Shown: one piece after another, positions 1 to 10,420 of the stretch
Layout of the letters: every line of letters starts with the position of its first letter
Position numbering within the stretch: position 1 is the stretch's first letter
From: Gnetum montanum
Lineage: Eukaryota > Streptophyta > Gnetopsida > Gnetales > Gnetaceae
DNA length: 64,000 bases
NCBI GenBank assembly: GCA_015680685.1
Contig: MNCI01035354.1
Coordinates: 1,386,253-1,450,252 of the forward strand
Direction of reading: 5' to 3'
Translations under genes and position numbers: made by a program
The notes under the pieces: generated by a model
Seen by the model: only the letters and a program-made list of their open reading frames with translations
The model's database searches: none
Told to the model about the DNA's origin: nothing

Positions 1-755
1 ATGAAAAATGGAAAGCCAATTATAATTAATACTAAACTTGCTCCTGAACAAAAAGGGAAACTGTTGAAAGTGGTTAACAAATGGCCAAAAACCTTTGCTT
101 GGTTATATCTTGAACTCACTAGGATTGATCCATGAAAATTCCAATACCATATCTATACCAATCTGACCATGAAGCCAATGAAGAAACCATAGTGGCAGTT
201 GAATCCCAAATTAAAGCAAATCATCAAGGAGGACATAGAACAACTCCTTAAGGTGGGGTTCATCTATCCTATTGTGGATAGTGCGTGGGTCAGCCCCCTC
301 ATGATTATGCCAAAAAAAGATGGAAAATTATAGGTTTGTATTGATTTTAGGTTGTTGAACACAGCATCATTCAAAGATCATTTTTCATTGCCATTTGTTG
401 ATCAACTATTATACACTATTTCTACACATTACTATTATAGCTTTCTTAGTGGTTAGAGTGGCTATAACTAAATTAAGATTGCACCAGAGGATCAACCCAA
501 AACTACATTCATGAGTCCCTAAGATGGAAGTCTTCATGAATGACTTTTCCACTTATGGTGCTACATTTGAGCAAGCCTTGGACTGCCTTGAGCAATTATT
601 AAAAAGATGTATGAAGACAAACCTGAAACTCAATTGGCAAAAAATCCATCTAATGGTCCAAGATAGCATAGTCTTAGGGCACAGAATCTCACAAGTATGG
701 ATTGAGGTAGACCCTAAAAAACTAAGGGACATCCAAGGAATAACCCATCAATTAG
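1..755 (+). pseudogene. O1 pol, reverse transcriptase segment (broken)
   Basis: Decayed reverse transcriptase, which would copy element RNA into cDNA. Readable stretches include PKKDGKL then VCIDFRLLN (about 309-360), FKDHFSLP (about 373-395), and from 524 VFMNDFSTYG followed by IHLMVQ and IVLGHRISQ. The catalytic FxDD-type motif is changed to FMND. Compared with O2 at 60.41-60.52 kb, about 100-110 bases are missing near base 520, which removes the PFGLCNAxATFQ block just before the catalytic motif. Several stops replace Trp or Gln codons. The gene is cut at 755 by insertion of N1 and resumes at 36287. Confidence 0.88.
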
Positions 756-1615
756 TGATGATTCATGATTTTGTCAACTCCAATATCAGATACCTAACAT
801 CAGAGCCTTGATATCAAGTCCCAAGAAATGATGTTGGATATTTGATATCATCACTTCCATGCTAGTCTATAAATACAATACTTGGGTACATGGTTGAGAT
901 ATAGTTTCTTGTTAAATTTTAGATAGCTTTGTGATTTCAAGTTCTGTTGCTTCCTAATGCATGCTCGTAGTGTGATGTTTGTGATTGTATGGCATCCTTA
1001 TTCGAGTGTGACATACTTGGACATGTTACATGACCGAAAGTAAAGATCAAGATTGCTTCCATCATTGTAGCATCCACTAAGATTTATTATTGTTTTTAAT
1101 CATTTAATTTTTTACTATTTTCTTTAGTTAATGTTTCCATTTATTGCTATTTACTATTCTTGTCATAAAGAGGAATGAATATGAATAATTATGATCACTT
1201 AAGTACAATTACTTGGTAACCTAGTAGTGTATTGTTTGGTAAGCCTAGTGATGTACACTTGGTAATCCCAACAGTAGTTACATGAAGTCCAAGGTGTGTG
1301 TGGATGATTAGGCACAGATACTCATCACACATAGGCTAGTTTAGATTTTACTTTCCACTATAAATTATCTTAATTAATTTATCTCTTATTATCATTAGGA
1401 GTAGCATAGGGCTAAAAAAGATCAATCATATGTCTCACTTTGGACTAAACCATACGTGACAAAGTTACCACTAGCTCAAGTGGGAAGATAGTGAATTGTG
1501 ATCAAAGCATAACAATTTATATGCACAACTAGTCCTATCCATGGAATTCAACCAAATTATGCATGAATGCTTGTGATTCGTATGGTTAGATGTAGGGGTA
1601 CCTTGCTGCTCATCA
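756..1615 (+). repeat. N1 5' LTR
   Basis: 860-bp long terminal repeat, TGATGATTCATG...GCTCATCA. It matches 35412-36281 along its whole length, including the block around the TATA box, the run ending in TGATCACTTAAG, and the terminal GGTACCTTGC. It is followed at once by a decayed tRNA-Asp primer-binding site, which fixes the boundary and strand. Confidence 0.88.
867..875 (+). promoter_or_regulatory. TATA box of N1 5' LTR
   Basis: ctataaata, 111 bases into the LTR. The same motif sits at the same relative position in the N1 3' LTR (35523-35531), in O1 (51948-51956, ctatatata), in F1 (3477-3485, - strand) and in O2 (55656-55664). This is the expected U3/R core promoter for RNA polymerase II. 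Activity is not shown. Confidence 0.6.
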
Positions 1616-1635
1616 TTGGCATTGTTGTTGAGGAT
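1616..1635 (+). other. N1 primer-binding site (tRNA-Asp type), decayed
   Basis: Begins TTGGCATTGTTGTTGAGGA directly after the LTR. Against the site complementary to plant tRNA-Asp (TGGCGCCGTTGCCGGGGA), every difference is a transition (C to T or G to A), as expected for methylated-cytosine decay. Athila-clade elements use tRNA-Asp, which supports the family call. Confidence 0.75.
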
Positions 1636-1689
1636 GATGCTAGTTATCTAGATTAGTTGTATTATACATTGATTAGATGATAGTTATCT

Positions 1690-2618
1690 TTTAAATGCCT
1701 TGTTGGAATTCTTACTGCCTCCGTTATGTCGAGCATACTTCAGGTTGCAAGTAGGGGCTCATCATGATCATCTCTTTCATGACTTTTGTGATGTCTACGT
1801 TGTTCCCTACTTTCCCTTCGTTCATTCCCTTGTCCTCTCTCTCGACTTTCCCATCAAGGTCTCTCATTTTGCCTACCTCTATCATCACCATTATGCTCTC
1901 TATGATTGTGCCCAGAGGTGGAAGGGGAGGGTGAGTGATGTGAAGAAGGAGAAGAATAAGGAGAACCATTGCCATGATGATGTTTCCTACCTTCTCTTCT
2001 GCTACTACGACCCCGATCGTGATGACAATCTAAGTGTCTGTCCTTATCATGAGTTGTTGTTCCCTTTGTGAATAGTTGGCATTCACAGGGATCAAAACTA
2101 GTGTTATGTATCGTTGATCGTAAGTTCTGATACCCCACCTCCTCACTATCATTAGAAGGGGGAACATCTTTCGATAGAGAACCCATCACGAGTGGTTCAC
2201 CATCTCCTATTTTACTAAGGATGTGCAGGACCTCTTTGCCCTTCAATAGTGTATGTTGGCTCTCCTGCCTTGAGTCCCTCATACATTGTAAAGCTGTGGG
2301 ATGGTAATCCCTCATGTCAAAATCTACCACAACATACTCAACATATAATTCTATCATGCCAATCTGTGCCAAAGCATGGAGAAGCATGTTTGGGACTGCT
2401 CAATCTGGAGGTAACACTATGTTACCTTGCAAATCCCTCCAGCACATATGTTCATCTTGATGGAAGATAAAAGTAAAATTAGGAATATACTCATCAGGAT
2501 GAGTATATTCCACCCTATATTAGTGAGGAACTAGCAGATTTAGGTTATGTGTTTTTGATTGCCAACTATCTTTTGTATGGTCCTTAGGTGGTGAGTTGCT
2601 TTTGCTAGAAGAAGACAT
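1690..2618 (-). pseudogene. F1 gag, N-terminal part
   Basis: Start of the capsid protein gene. The ATG at 2618 opens MSSSS, like the O2 gag start at 56544, and the following LYHPxEYxPNF-like stretch also matches O2. The open stretch 2387-1854 continues with a low-complexity basic segment rich in His, Arg, Asp and Ser (repeated HDR/RRE/SPS words) that also appears in O2 at 57.1-57.4 kb. The capsid fold itself would lie downstream and is missing: homology ends near 1690 at the right-hand truncation. Confidence 0.72.
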
Positions 2619-2740
2619 TGTTATTTATCGGTGTGCTAATTACCGTTATATAATTTTTCTTTTAATTAACCCAAAGGTTCGTTTAGGCTCCCAACGATGT
2701 GAGTGATATCATATGTTCTTTTCAGTGCACAAACACTTAG

Positions 2741-2759
2741 TCCCCAGCAACGGCACCAA
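2741..2759 (-). other. F1 primer-binding site (tRNA-Asp type)
   Basis: On the - strand TTGGTGCCGTTGCTGGGGA, adjacent to the LTR end CATCA. It differs only by two transitions from the tRNA-Asp complement. It is the best-preserved primer site in the window and the reference for reading the decayed sites of N1 and O2. Confidence 0.85.
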
Positions 2760-3591
2760 TGATGAGTGGTGAGATACCCCTACACTCAACCATACAAATA
2801 TGAGTGTAGCACACGCGATCCGGTCGAACTCCGCAAACTAAGTGCCTACATGCCCATGGAACACTTAGGGTTAATCATTCGTTGTCTTTCCAGACTTACT
2901 TGTAGTTGTCACAATGTATGGTTAAGTAAGTCCAAGGTATATGATTTTTATAGCTTTTTATGTTTTATGTCTCCTATGCTAACAAGGTGAAGGGTTGAGA
3001 AACTAATTACTAACTCTAACTAATGAACTAAGTCTAAATTACCTAGCATAAGTATCCATTCCCACTTACTATACATACCCTAAATCGATGCAACCATGGC
3101 TACCAAACACTAATCGTTGCTGGGATCACCACGTGTAATGCACGTGCTCGAAGTGGTCGTACTGAGGCACTTAACTAGGAGAGAAGGGTTGAGAGAGAAA
3201 GCAGTAAATAATAGATAATAAATAACAGGCAATAAATAACAGTAAATAAAATCCTAATTAGCCTATTCCATGCACTCTAAGGTTTATCCAAGAAGCTCAT
3301 CTTTATTGCCGTACACAAACTTGTGTTTAGGTACAATGTTTGCTTGAATAAAGATCCGTTCACTTTAGGACTCCTACTGTGAGCACATGGAAAATATTCT
3401 ATCTCTAGAGTGATCAATCTACCAGAGTTTCCCTACTGTCTAGCCTAGGATGAGGAAAGAAGGAAGAGCCACCTCTTATTTATAGATATTACGATGCACT
3501 GCAATATTGCGTACTTGATATCGCAGGGGAAGACGCGATATCGCGGCCCATGTACGTGATATCGTGGCCCATGTGATATCCCGTCCCATCA
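2760..3591 (-). repeat. F1 LTR
   Basis: 832-bp LTR on the - strand, TGATGGGACG...CCACTCATCA, with TATA box (ctataaata) at 3477-3485. Several CpG-containing copies of a GATATCRCG-like word occur in the U3 part. It shares family landmarks with N1 and O1 LTRs, including the ATACAxxAAGTxTG and GTTGAGTGTAGGGGTA blocks near the 3' end. Confidence 0.82.
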
Positions 3592-3667
3592 TACATTATT
3601 GTTGTAAATGCATTAATGATATATATTTTAGAAAAAAATGAAATCATACACACCATAAATCAACAAC

Positions 3668-5311
3668 AATGCCTCTTTCTCAAGTGATAATGAACTATCT
3701 AACAAAGACATTCATTGGAGAACTAACGAGATATATAGTGAAGAAAATTGGAGTGACCAACTTCATGCAGGGGTTTCATATGTGCATGATCACCCTGATG
3801 ATACCCAAAGACTACATTCACCTATGGAAAACAACCCTAGAGAAGATTAAGTAAGTTCTAGAATAGGGAAGGCCTCAAGGCCTAGGACCTCTTCAAAACC
3901 CAAAAAAGATAAATCAAGGGACTTTGTGGAACACCATAGAAGCCATGGAAATCCTTCCAATTCCTCATCATCCTCTTCCCTTTAAATGTCTAGTTCTGAT
4001 GAAGATGAATGTAGGTATGGATATAAAACTCCACTAAAAGGTTTGAATAAAAATAGAAATCAAATCCATGGAAAAATTCAAAGACACCAACATGAACATA
4101 GATAATGTTGTCATGATGAAACAAATAGAAATAGAACTTTTCATCACAACATGTCTAATGATGATGAACCCTTGTTAGCCACTAAGAGCCTGATGTAGAT
4201 CATAGAGGCAATTAAGATATCTCATAAGCATTACAATGAAAGTTGCCTACCCAAGCTTGATATGAATAATACTTCTAAATTTGTAGGAGGCTATTATTTG
4301 GATCCATAAAATCATTTACAAGCCTTTCATGATGCCTATGCTTTCTACAATATTGAAAGTGGGTGGCAAAAGCTTAAGCTCTTTCCTAGGATACTAGTTG
4401 ATAAAGTCAAAGTGTGGTATAAATTGTTGAAACCAAATTCAATCTAACAGTGGTCCACAATGTTCAAACTCTTCAACAACAAATACCAAACCTATGTGAG
4501 GGTGTACAACCTAAGGAGATAGATCAAAGGATGAAAGCAAGAATAACATAAACCTATGGACATGGCCTTAGATAGATATTATTCTCTACTAAATAGATGA
4601 TGCCCAAGCCATGGTTTCTTTGAGTAAAGGCAAATTTTCCACATCATAGATGGACTTCATAATGAAATAAGGGAGACCCTTAGGATGTATGCTCCAAGTC
4701 AATTATACAAGCTAAAGAACCCATCAAATCCAAGAGCTAATAGAGCATGTGGTGAAAAAAGAAGAAAAGATATGCAAATGGTAGAATGTTGGGACCCAAC
4801 ACTTCAAAAGAAGGAGGTCCATATCTCAAGTTAGGAGAAAGAGGTTGCTCTCGATAAGGTGATTTCGCAACGAACCTTGCTGATACAAAAGTCTATCGAT
4901 GAACTTGAAGCAAAGTTTAATATGATGTCAAAGTGGATATACAAAAAATTTACAACTCTCATAGAAACTAGAAAGGAGAAAGTAATGCAAAACAAACTAG
5001 GTGATCACTATAAATATAGGAAGCAATACCAAGAAATAGCTAGGAACACTTATTTGCCAATAGGGAAAATGGCTAAAGAAAGTGAGGCTATAAGCTCAAC
5101 AATAGATGAAGATAATGGATGTGATATTTGCATATATGACCATCCAAAGGGCCATTTCCTAATCATATTACATCTACATGAGTATTGGAAAGATGTATTA
5201 AATCCAACTATACAAAAGCACATTCCCAAGATATTTTCTTTTTCATATGGTAATTATAGGCAGCCCCACAACCAATCGTACTATCCTAGGGGGACTTGTT
5301 TCCAGCCTTAA
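3668..5311 (+). pseudogene. N1 gag
   Basis: Capsid polyprotein relic that would package element RNA into virus-like particles. One frame can be followed across all 548 codons with no net frameshift; it is interrupted only by in-frame stops, mostly where sister copies have Gln, Trp or Arg. Order: Ser-rich segment (SSSSSS near 3970), DEPLLA (about 4165), capsid region with LQAFHDAY, WQKLKLFPR, FNNKYQTY, then CPSHG (about 4600), a Lys-rich stretch, and a possible Cys/His segment CDICIYDHPKGH (about 5120). The original start is not certain. About 600 bp of frameshifted Pro/His/Ser-rich relic follows to about 5930. Confidence 0.78.
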
Positions 5312-5929
5312 CACTATAATCAACTACAGTGGCAAAACCCAGAGTCATGGGAGAGGCCACCACCAAACCAATCCTACCCTTACTACTAGCCGAAACTGTA
5401 TGGATATTATGTTCAACATCCTATTTCTCCAACTAGTTCTATGTCCTCTACTTCAAATCACCACTATCACTCTCCCGAGTATCATCAACCCATGACATCT
5501 CTTGAAGGGTACCTCATGCCTCTTACCATCCATCCTATCCTCAATATTCTCATACTTCACCTCTTTATGTGTCACTTCCAACAACATAGGAAGGTTTAGC
5601 ACCACAACATCAACAAACAAATGCCACTTGTGTTATAAATGTGCATAGACATGCTAATAGCAATAGGTTTGCACTGCAAACTCGAAAAGTGAGGTCCCAA
5701 GAAAAATCATAACACTCATGAACCTACTACATCATCCAAACCAACACAATGCCAATCTCATGCAACACCTTCCTTTTCACAACCAATGTCCTATGACCTT
5801 ACACAAGGGCCATCATCCATCATTACTCCAACATCCAACTAAAGCAATGAATCTAGTAGTGTGGGGAGACAAACGAATCCATGCATACCAAATCATGATT
5901 AAGGGTGCAATTGTGGGCTAAACACCTGT

Positions 5930-8129
5930 AACATTAACATAGCTCATACCCTAATCCACCATACACTTAACAACTAAGTGTGTGAACAATAGCTTATCTA
6001 CGTCGTCGCCACTAAACTAAGAGACACCCAGTGGCCTGAAAATGAAAGGTTAACAATGTTTTATACATGCATGAAGCTTGTCTATCCACTTATTGATTCT
6101 AGCCATGGTCAAACACTTAGTCATGGGGGAAACCCCCCATTCTAACCTTCAAAATTAATAGGTGTTTTTCATCTTTTTGTTTTAAAATTTTTAATCATTT
6201 TCTTATTCCTTGATATAATTTTTCCTACCTTTTTCAATCTTTTCCATTTTTCAGTTTGCATTTCCTTTGTTAACTAATCTTACTTGTGAATAAAATGATC
6301 ATGTAGCCCATTGAGATGAGGCTTTGTCTATGTTGTTAAGTCATAAGGGACTGATTACTTAGATAGTGAGACCATATCATCCATCCACTCATTTCATTAA
6401 TAAGAGGTTCTTACCCTAGTTATAATGATATTCTTTTTTATCATCAAAACTAAAAATAAATTCATAATCACTATGCCTATCTAGAAAAGTGAAAAACCAA
6501 GGGAGAATGTGAAGGGTATGATATCAAGAGGATTTATGGATTCTCTTTGACCACTTCTGTATGTTCTATCATGTTGCTAAGGTTGTAATTATATCCTTGT
6601 AGATCTAACGAAAAATGGAAGTAAAATGAAAGGGCATGGAATAAATTCCTAAGGGTTCCACTAGAAAGACATGTATCCATGCCTGAAGGTTGGTGGCTTC
6701 TTATAACACTTTCATAAAAAAACCAACAACACAACATGCCATAAATAAGCTCCTCCCTTGAACAAAATGCCAAGTGATGTTACTTCTTACAACTTTGGTA
6801 GTCTTATGGTTGTCAAACGAAGTGATGTAATAATGTGATGTCACTAAAATGTGGTTTGGACTTGGTTTGAATCTTGGAAAGAAGGGCTAATGATTACTTA
6901 ACCATTAATAATACACAAGGATACATTATGCCTCTATTGAGATTCCTCATGTCCCACTTCCTACAATCCTTTCTATAGTCCATCTCATCTCATTGTTTGT
7001 ATCATCCTAACTTGTGGTTTTGTATGATCCTAACTTGTGGTTTTGTGTACCATAGAGTTATTTTCTCAAATTGGTGGTTTTAACATGTGTGTTTTGTTTC
7101 ACAAGTATGTGTTACATTCAATCCCTTTAGTGCCTATGAACATTTTTAGGTGTGCTTATACAAGGACATTATGGGCCAGAACCTGCTTTGGGGAGGATCC
7201 ACTTGTGTAACTGTTGTAACTTGTACTTGTTTGATACAACCACATCATCCTTCACATTCCAAGCATTTAATTATTAAATTTTATTCTTTCCCTTATCATA
7301 TAATTGATCCGTTCCATACCATAGATTTAATACCCCTTTTCTTGCATCTTCTAAAGCTCTTAACATCGACAACTCCATCTTCTAATACTTTTGATGCCTA
7401 AATATGAATTCCTACTTACCCTAGAAATCTAGACCCAACTTAAAACCTTTCAACTAATCATAGAGCTTAATTTTTCATATTGATTACCCTCATTAGATGC
7501 ATATTCGAGCACCTCGATATTGACTACCTGATATCAAGTCAAACTCATCATTGGATGCCCGATATTGGATCCTCAAAACCTATATATATGACCTACATGG
7601 TACCCAAAAATCTATTCTCATCATTTGTAGCTAGGGGAGTTGTTCAAATTTTCTCTTATGACTTAGAGCTCTATGCAATCAACTTCCACCTACGATATCT
7701 TGCTTAATCCCACTCCAATTTTCATATTGTTTGAACCCATTTGAACCTAAAGTGTTCAATTTAGTGATGGGGGGATGCTTGCATCAATTTTTTTGACATT
7801 TGCTATCACTCGAAAGGTATTACAAGGGTAATAATGTTAAAAAATTTAAGCATTATAATGAAAAAACAATCATATTAATGCTAAAACTTTAATTTTTTTC
7901 ACCCAAGGGACCATAACCATCATAATAAGACACACATAAAGAAAAAGGAACCAACTACAAGAGGTCATAAAAGAAGATAAACACCTTTTGGGCATTTTTC
8001 TGAAAATTTTCTAACTCTACAATCATATGAACTAAAGAACTTAATGGTACTAAGGTCATGAGTACAGTATAAGCCTATCAATGACAAATAACAATACCTT
8101 AGTAACACCTGATCTTTGATTAATTGCAG
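5930..8129 (+). other. N1 spacer between gag and the 3' ORF; no pol
   Basis: About 2.2 kb with no RT, RNase H or integrase motif in any frame. From about 6110 it resembles the region that lies after integrase in O1 and O2: a GTCATGGGxGA word followed by T-rich DNA, then blocks around 7100-7190 (ending CTGCTTTGGGGAGGA) that match O1 near 47.85 kb. The gag end therefore joins post-pol spacer directly. A short tandem, ATCCTAACTTGTGGTTTTGT twice, is at about 6990-7040. Confidence 0.6.
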
Positions 8130-9701
8130 ATGACCCCAAAAAGAGGAGCACAAGATGAACCTTCATAGGGAGAAGCCCAATGCCCAAGAGGTTGTAGGGG
8201 CCAACAAGGTAAGCAAGTCAAGCATGAGCAATAGGAGACCTAATCATTCAATATTCATCAAGAGGCTCCTATCACAGGGTAGTTTTTCCAAGGAGAGGCT
8301 ACGAAACCATATGCTCCCATGCAGGGACAATGCCTCACGTTGTCCACAAAATGCCTTGAAGCTATCCAAGAGAAATCCATGTTGACCATGGTCATAGTGG
8401 AGATGAACTTTGGCCCATTCATGATGTTTGCTCCTGAAGCAATTACAATTTAACTCCAGGAGTCACTGTTATGGCACATCTTGTCAGATAGTGATGAATG
8501 GTACCTTGGCGAAACCTACCAATTCTAGCACAACAAAGAAGAAGGCACCATAATTAACATTGGAAAGGTCACTATTTCCTTCTTAGTGAAAGCAATTTCA
8601 AAGGCTATAAATCTACCTAATGTGGGGGGCCAAGTTAGCACATCTGTCCACAAGGTTTGATCCTAAGACTAGGAAGTTATGGCTAAAGCAAGCATACAAC
8701 AAAGAGACTAAAACATATAATGAATTAACTCTAAACGAGAGTACCTATTTCAAGATAGACACATTTCACCTCTTCCCCACAAAAGGGCTCAATAGAATCT
8801 CCATATACACGGCTAGGGAAAGCATCATACTAATTGGAAAATACATTGTCAACCTTCCCCAGTTATATTGCATGGAAATTCAAAGGAAGTTTCAAGAAAA
8901 GAAGGTATGGAAGCCCACACTTCCATTCCCTTGCCTAATCTAGAAGCTATGTAAGCACACTAGAATCCTAGGATACACAAATGATGTACCTAAGAGGGCT
9001 TAGAATGCTTCCTTCACTAAATTTCTTAAATCAACAACACCAAGGAAAAACCTTGGTGAGGAACAAGAACCAAGGAAGGAAGCAAAACCAAAAAAAGAAG
9101 CAAAAAAAGAGTCCAAATAGCATCATGAGCCATAAGTTCCATGACCACCACCACAAGACTACAAGCCTACAATGAGCCATTTACAAAAAATTGCTAAAAC
9201 ACTCAACTAGGGAAGCATAGATGGGTCAAACCTCTTTAAAGTCATCAATAACACTGTGTAACCCACTATTTTAGCCAATCCAGCAAGGGAATAGATTTTG
9301 CTACAATCAGGAGAAGAATCCCAGTGGTCACGACAAATCTCTTGTAACATCGCATCCTTCTAGGTGATGCTTGAGACAAGAGAAGCGCCACAGTAGTCAT
9401 CATGCAACATCAAGATGCAACTGGTATAGCAAAGATGATAATAGATCATATTAAGGAATATTTCAATGTGCATGTTGTGCCTTTAGTCGATTTTTCTAGG
9501 ACTAAAGATGCACAAATGCTCACTAGAACTTTAATGACTCCTACAGCCCATGAGGATTTATTAGATTAATTGCTACAAAAAGGACAAATAATAACCACCT
9601 TGTTTGACATCCCCTGTGATGTCACTATAGTACAATCAAACCTCATTACCACTAAAGGGAAGCTGGTCATGGCTTAGACCAAGGCAGAACATGTAGAAGC
9701 C
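8130..9701 (+). pseudogene. N1 extra 3' ORF, N-terminal part
   Basis: First half of a long non-pol ORF near the element's 3' end. It begins MTPKRGAQ at 8130 and parallels the O1 ORF at 48717 (MAPKGKHTQ). Readable matching segments include EMNFGPF and WYLGETYQF, like LNFGPF and YMEETFLFW in O1. A basic stretch rich in Lys and Gln follows at 9040-9120. Athila-clade elements often carry an extra ORF after pol, loosely called env-like. I see no signal peptide or membrane span here and do not assign a function. The ORF is cut at 9701 by T1 and continues at 34092. Confidence 0.6.
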
Positions 9702-10420
9702 TATGATGTTTGAGAACATCAGTGGCTAGAACACTAAGAGGTCTACAGGTGTATAGCCTAACCCCAAATCCATGTGAGGGTCATACTGGATGAACAGAAA
9801 TGAGGTGCCCTGAATGGTCTAATTGATTAGTTAGGGACTTACATGGTGTAACAATAACCATTTGTAAAAATGGTTTTAGATGAGTTACGCGTGGGAGCCG
9901 AGACAACAAGCATGAGCATGGTGTAGAGTCTCAACCCAAAAATAGTAATGTAGATATGCAAATGCATGTCAATAGTAAAAAAATGCAAGAGTAACACTAA
10001 AAACTTAAAAGAAATGCTAGGAAAGAAAATGGAATAGGAGTTTGAGTGGAGAAATGCACCACCCCAAGACCAGGCAGCGTAACTTTTGATTGAATAGTGT
10101 GTGAAACTAGTATGTAGTGTCAGACAGGCACAATGGTAGCATAGTAGTGTGGTCACAATCTCTAGGACATCATGGATGTAGTGTTGGTAGCTATAAGGGA
10201 GGATGAACCTACTAGGTTGGCAATCGTCATGCTGTGTGGATGCAAGGAAGACTACGTTGCATACTTGCCAAGATGTCAAGCTTGGGTGCTGAGGTGCAGG
10301 AGTAGTGAGGATGCTAGGAATGCTCGAATTCTCAATGCTCAAATCATTTTCCAACCCCTAAAATGCTAATTTTCAAGGTATTTATAGGGTTAGAGTTGAC
10401 ATGAGATGTAGACTGGATGC

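Larger units (their letters stand above)
1670..3591 (-). mobile_element. F1: one-LTR Athila-like fragment with target duplication
   Basis: Minus-strand piece of the same family: LTR (3591 back to 2760), tRNA-Asp primer site, leader, and gag up to about 1690. It stops there, yet is flanked by an identical 5-bp repeat tacat (1665-1669 and 3592-3596) and has TG...CA ends on the - strand. The last 19 or so bases resemble the LTR 3' end, so the interior from gag to almost the end of the second LTR may be deleted. CpG sites and the primer site are much better preserved than in N1, which suggests a younger insertion. Confidence 0.75.

Noticed and set aside
1700-2071. 123-codon + strand frame
   Set aside because: Antisense shadow of F1 gag, which matches O2 gag on the - strand.
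9704-9710. T1 left LTR starting at TG (9704)
   Set aside because: This start gives no target duplication and a 7-base spacing to the primer site in the right copy; 9702/32202 gives aagcc/aagct and the same 5-base spacing as T2.
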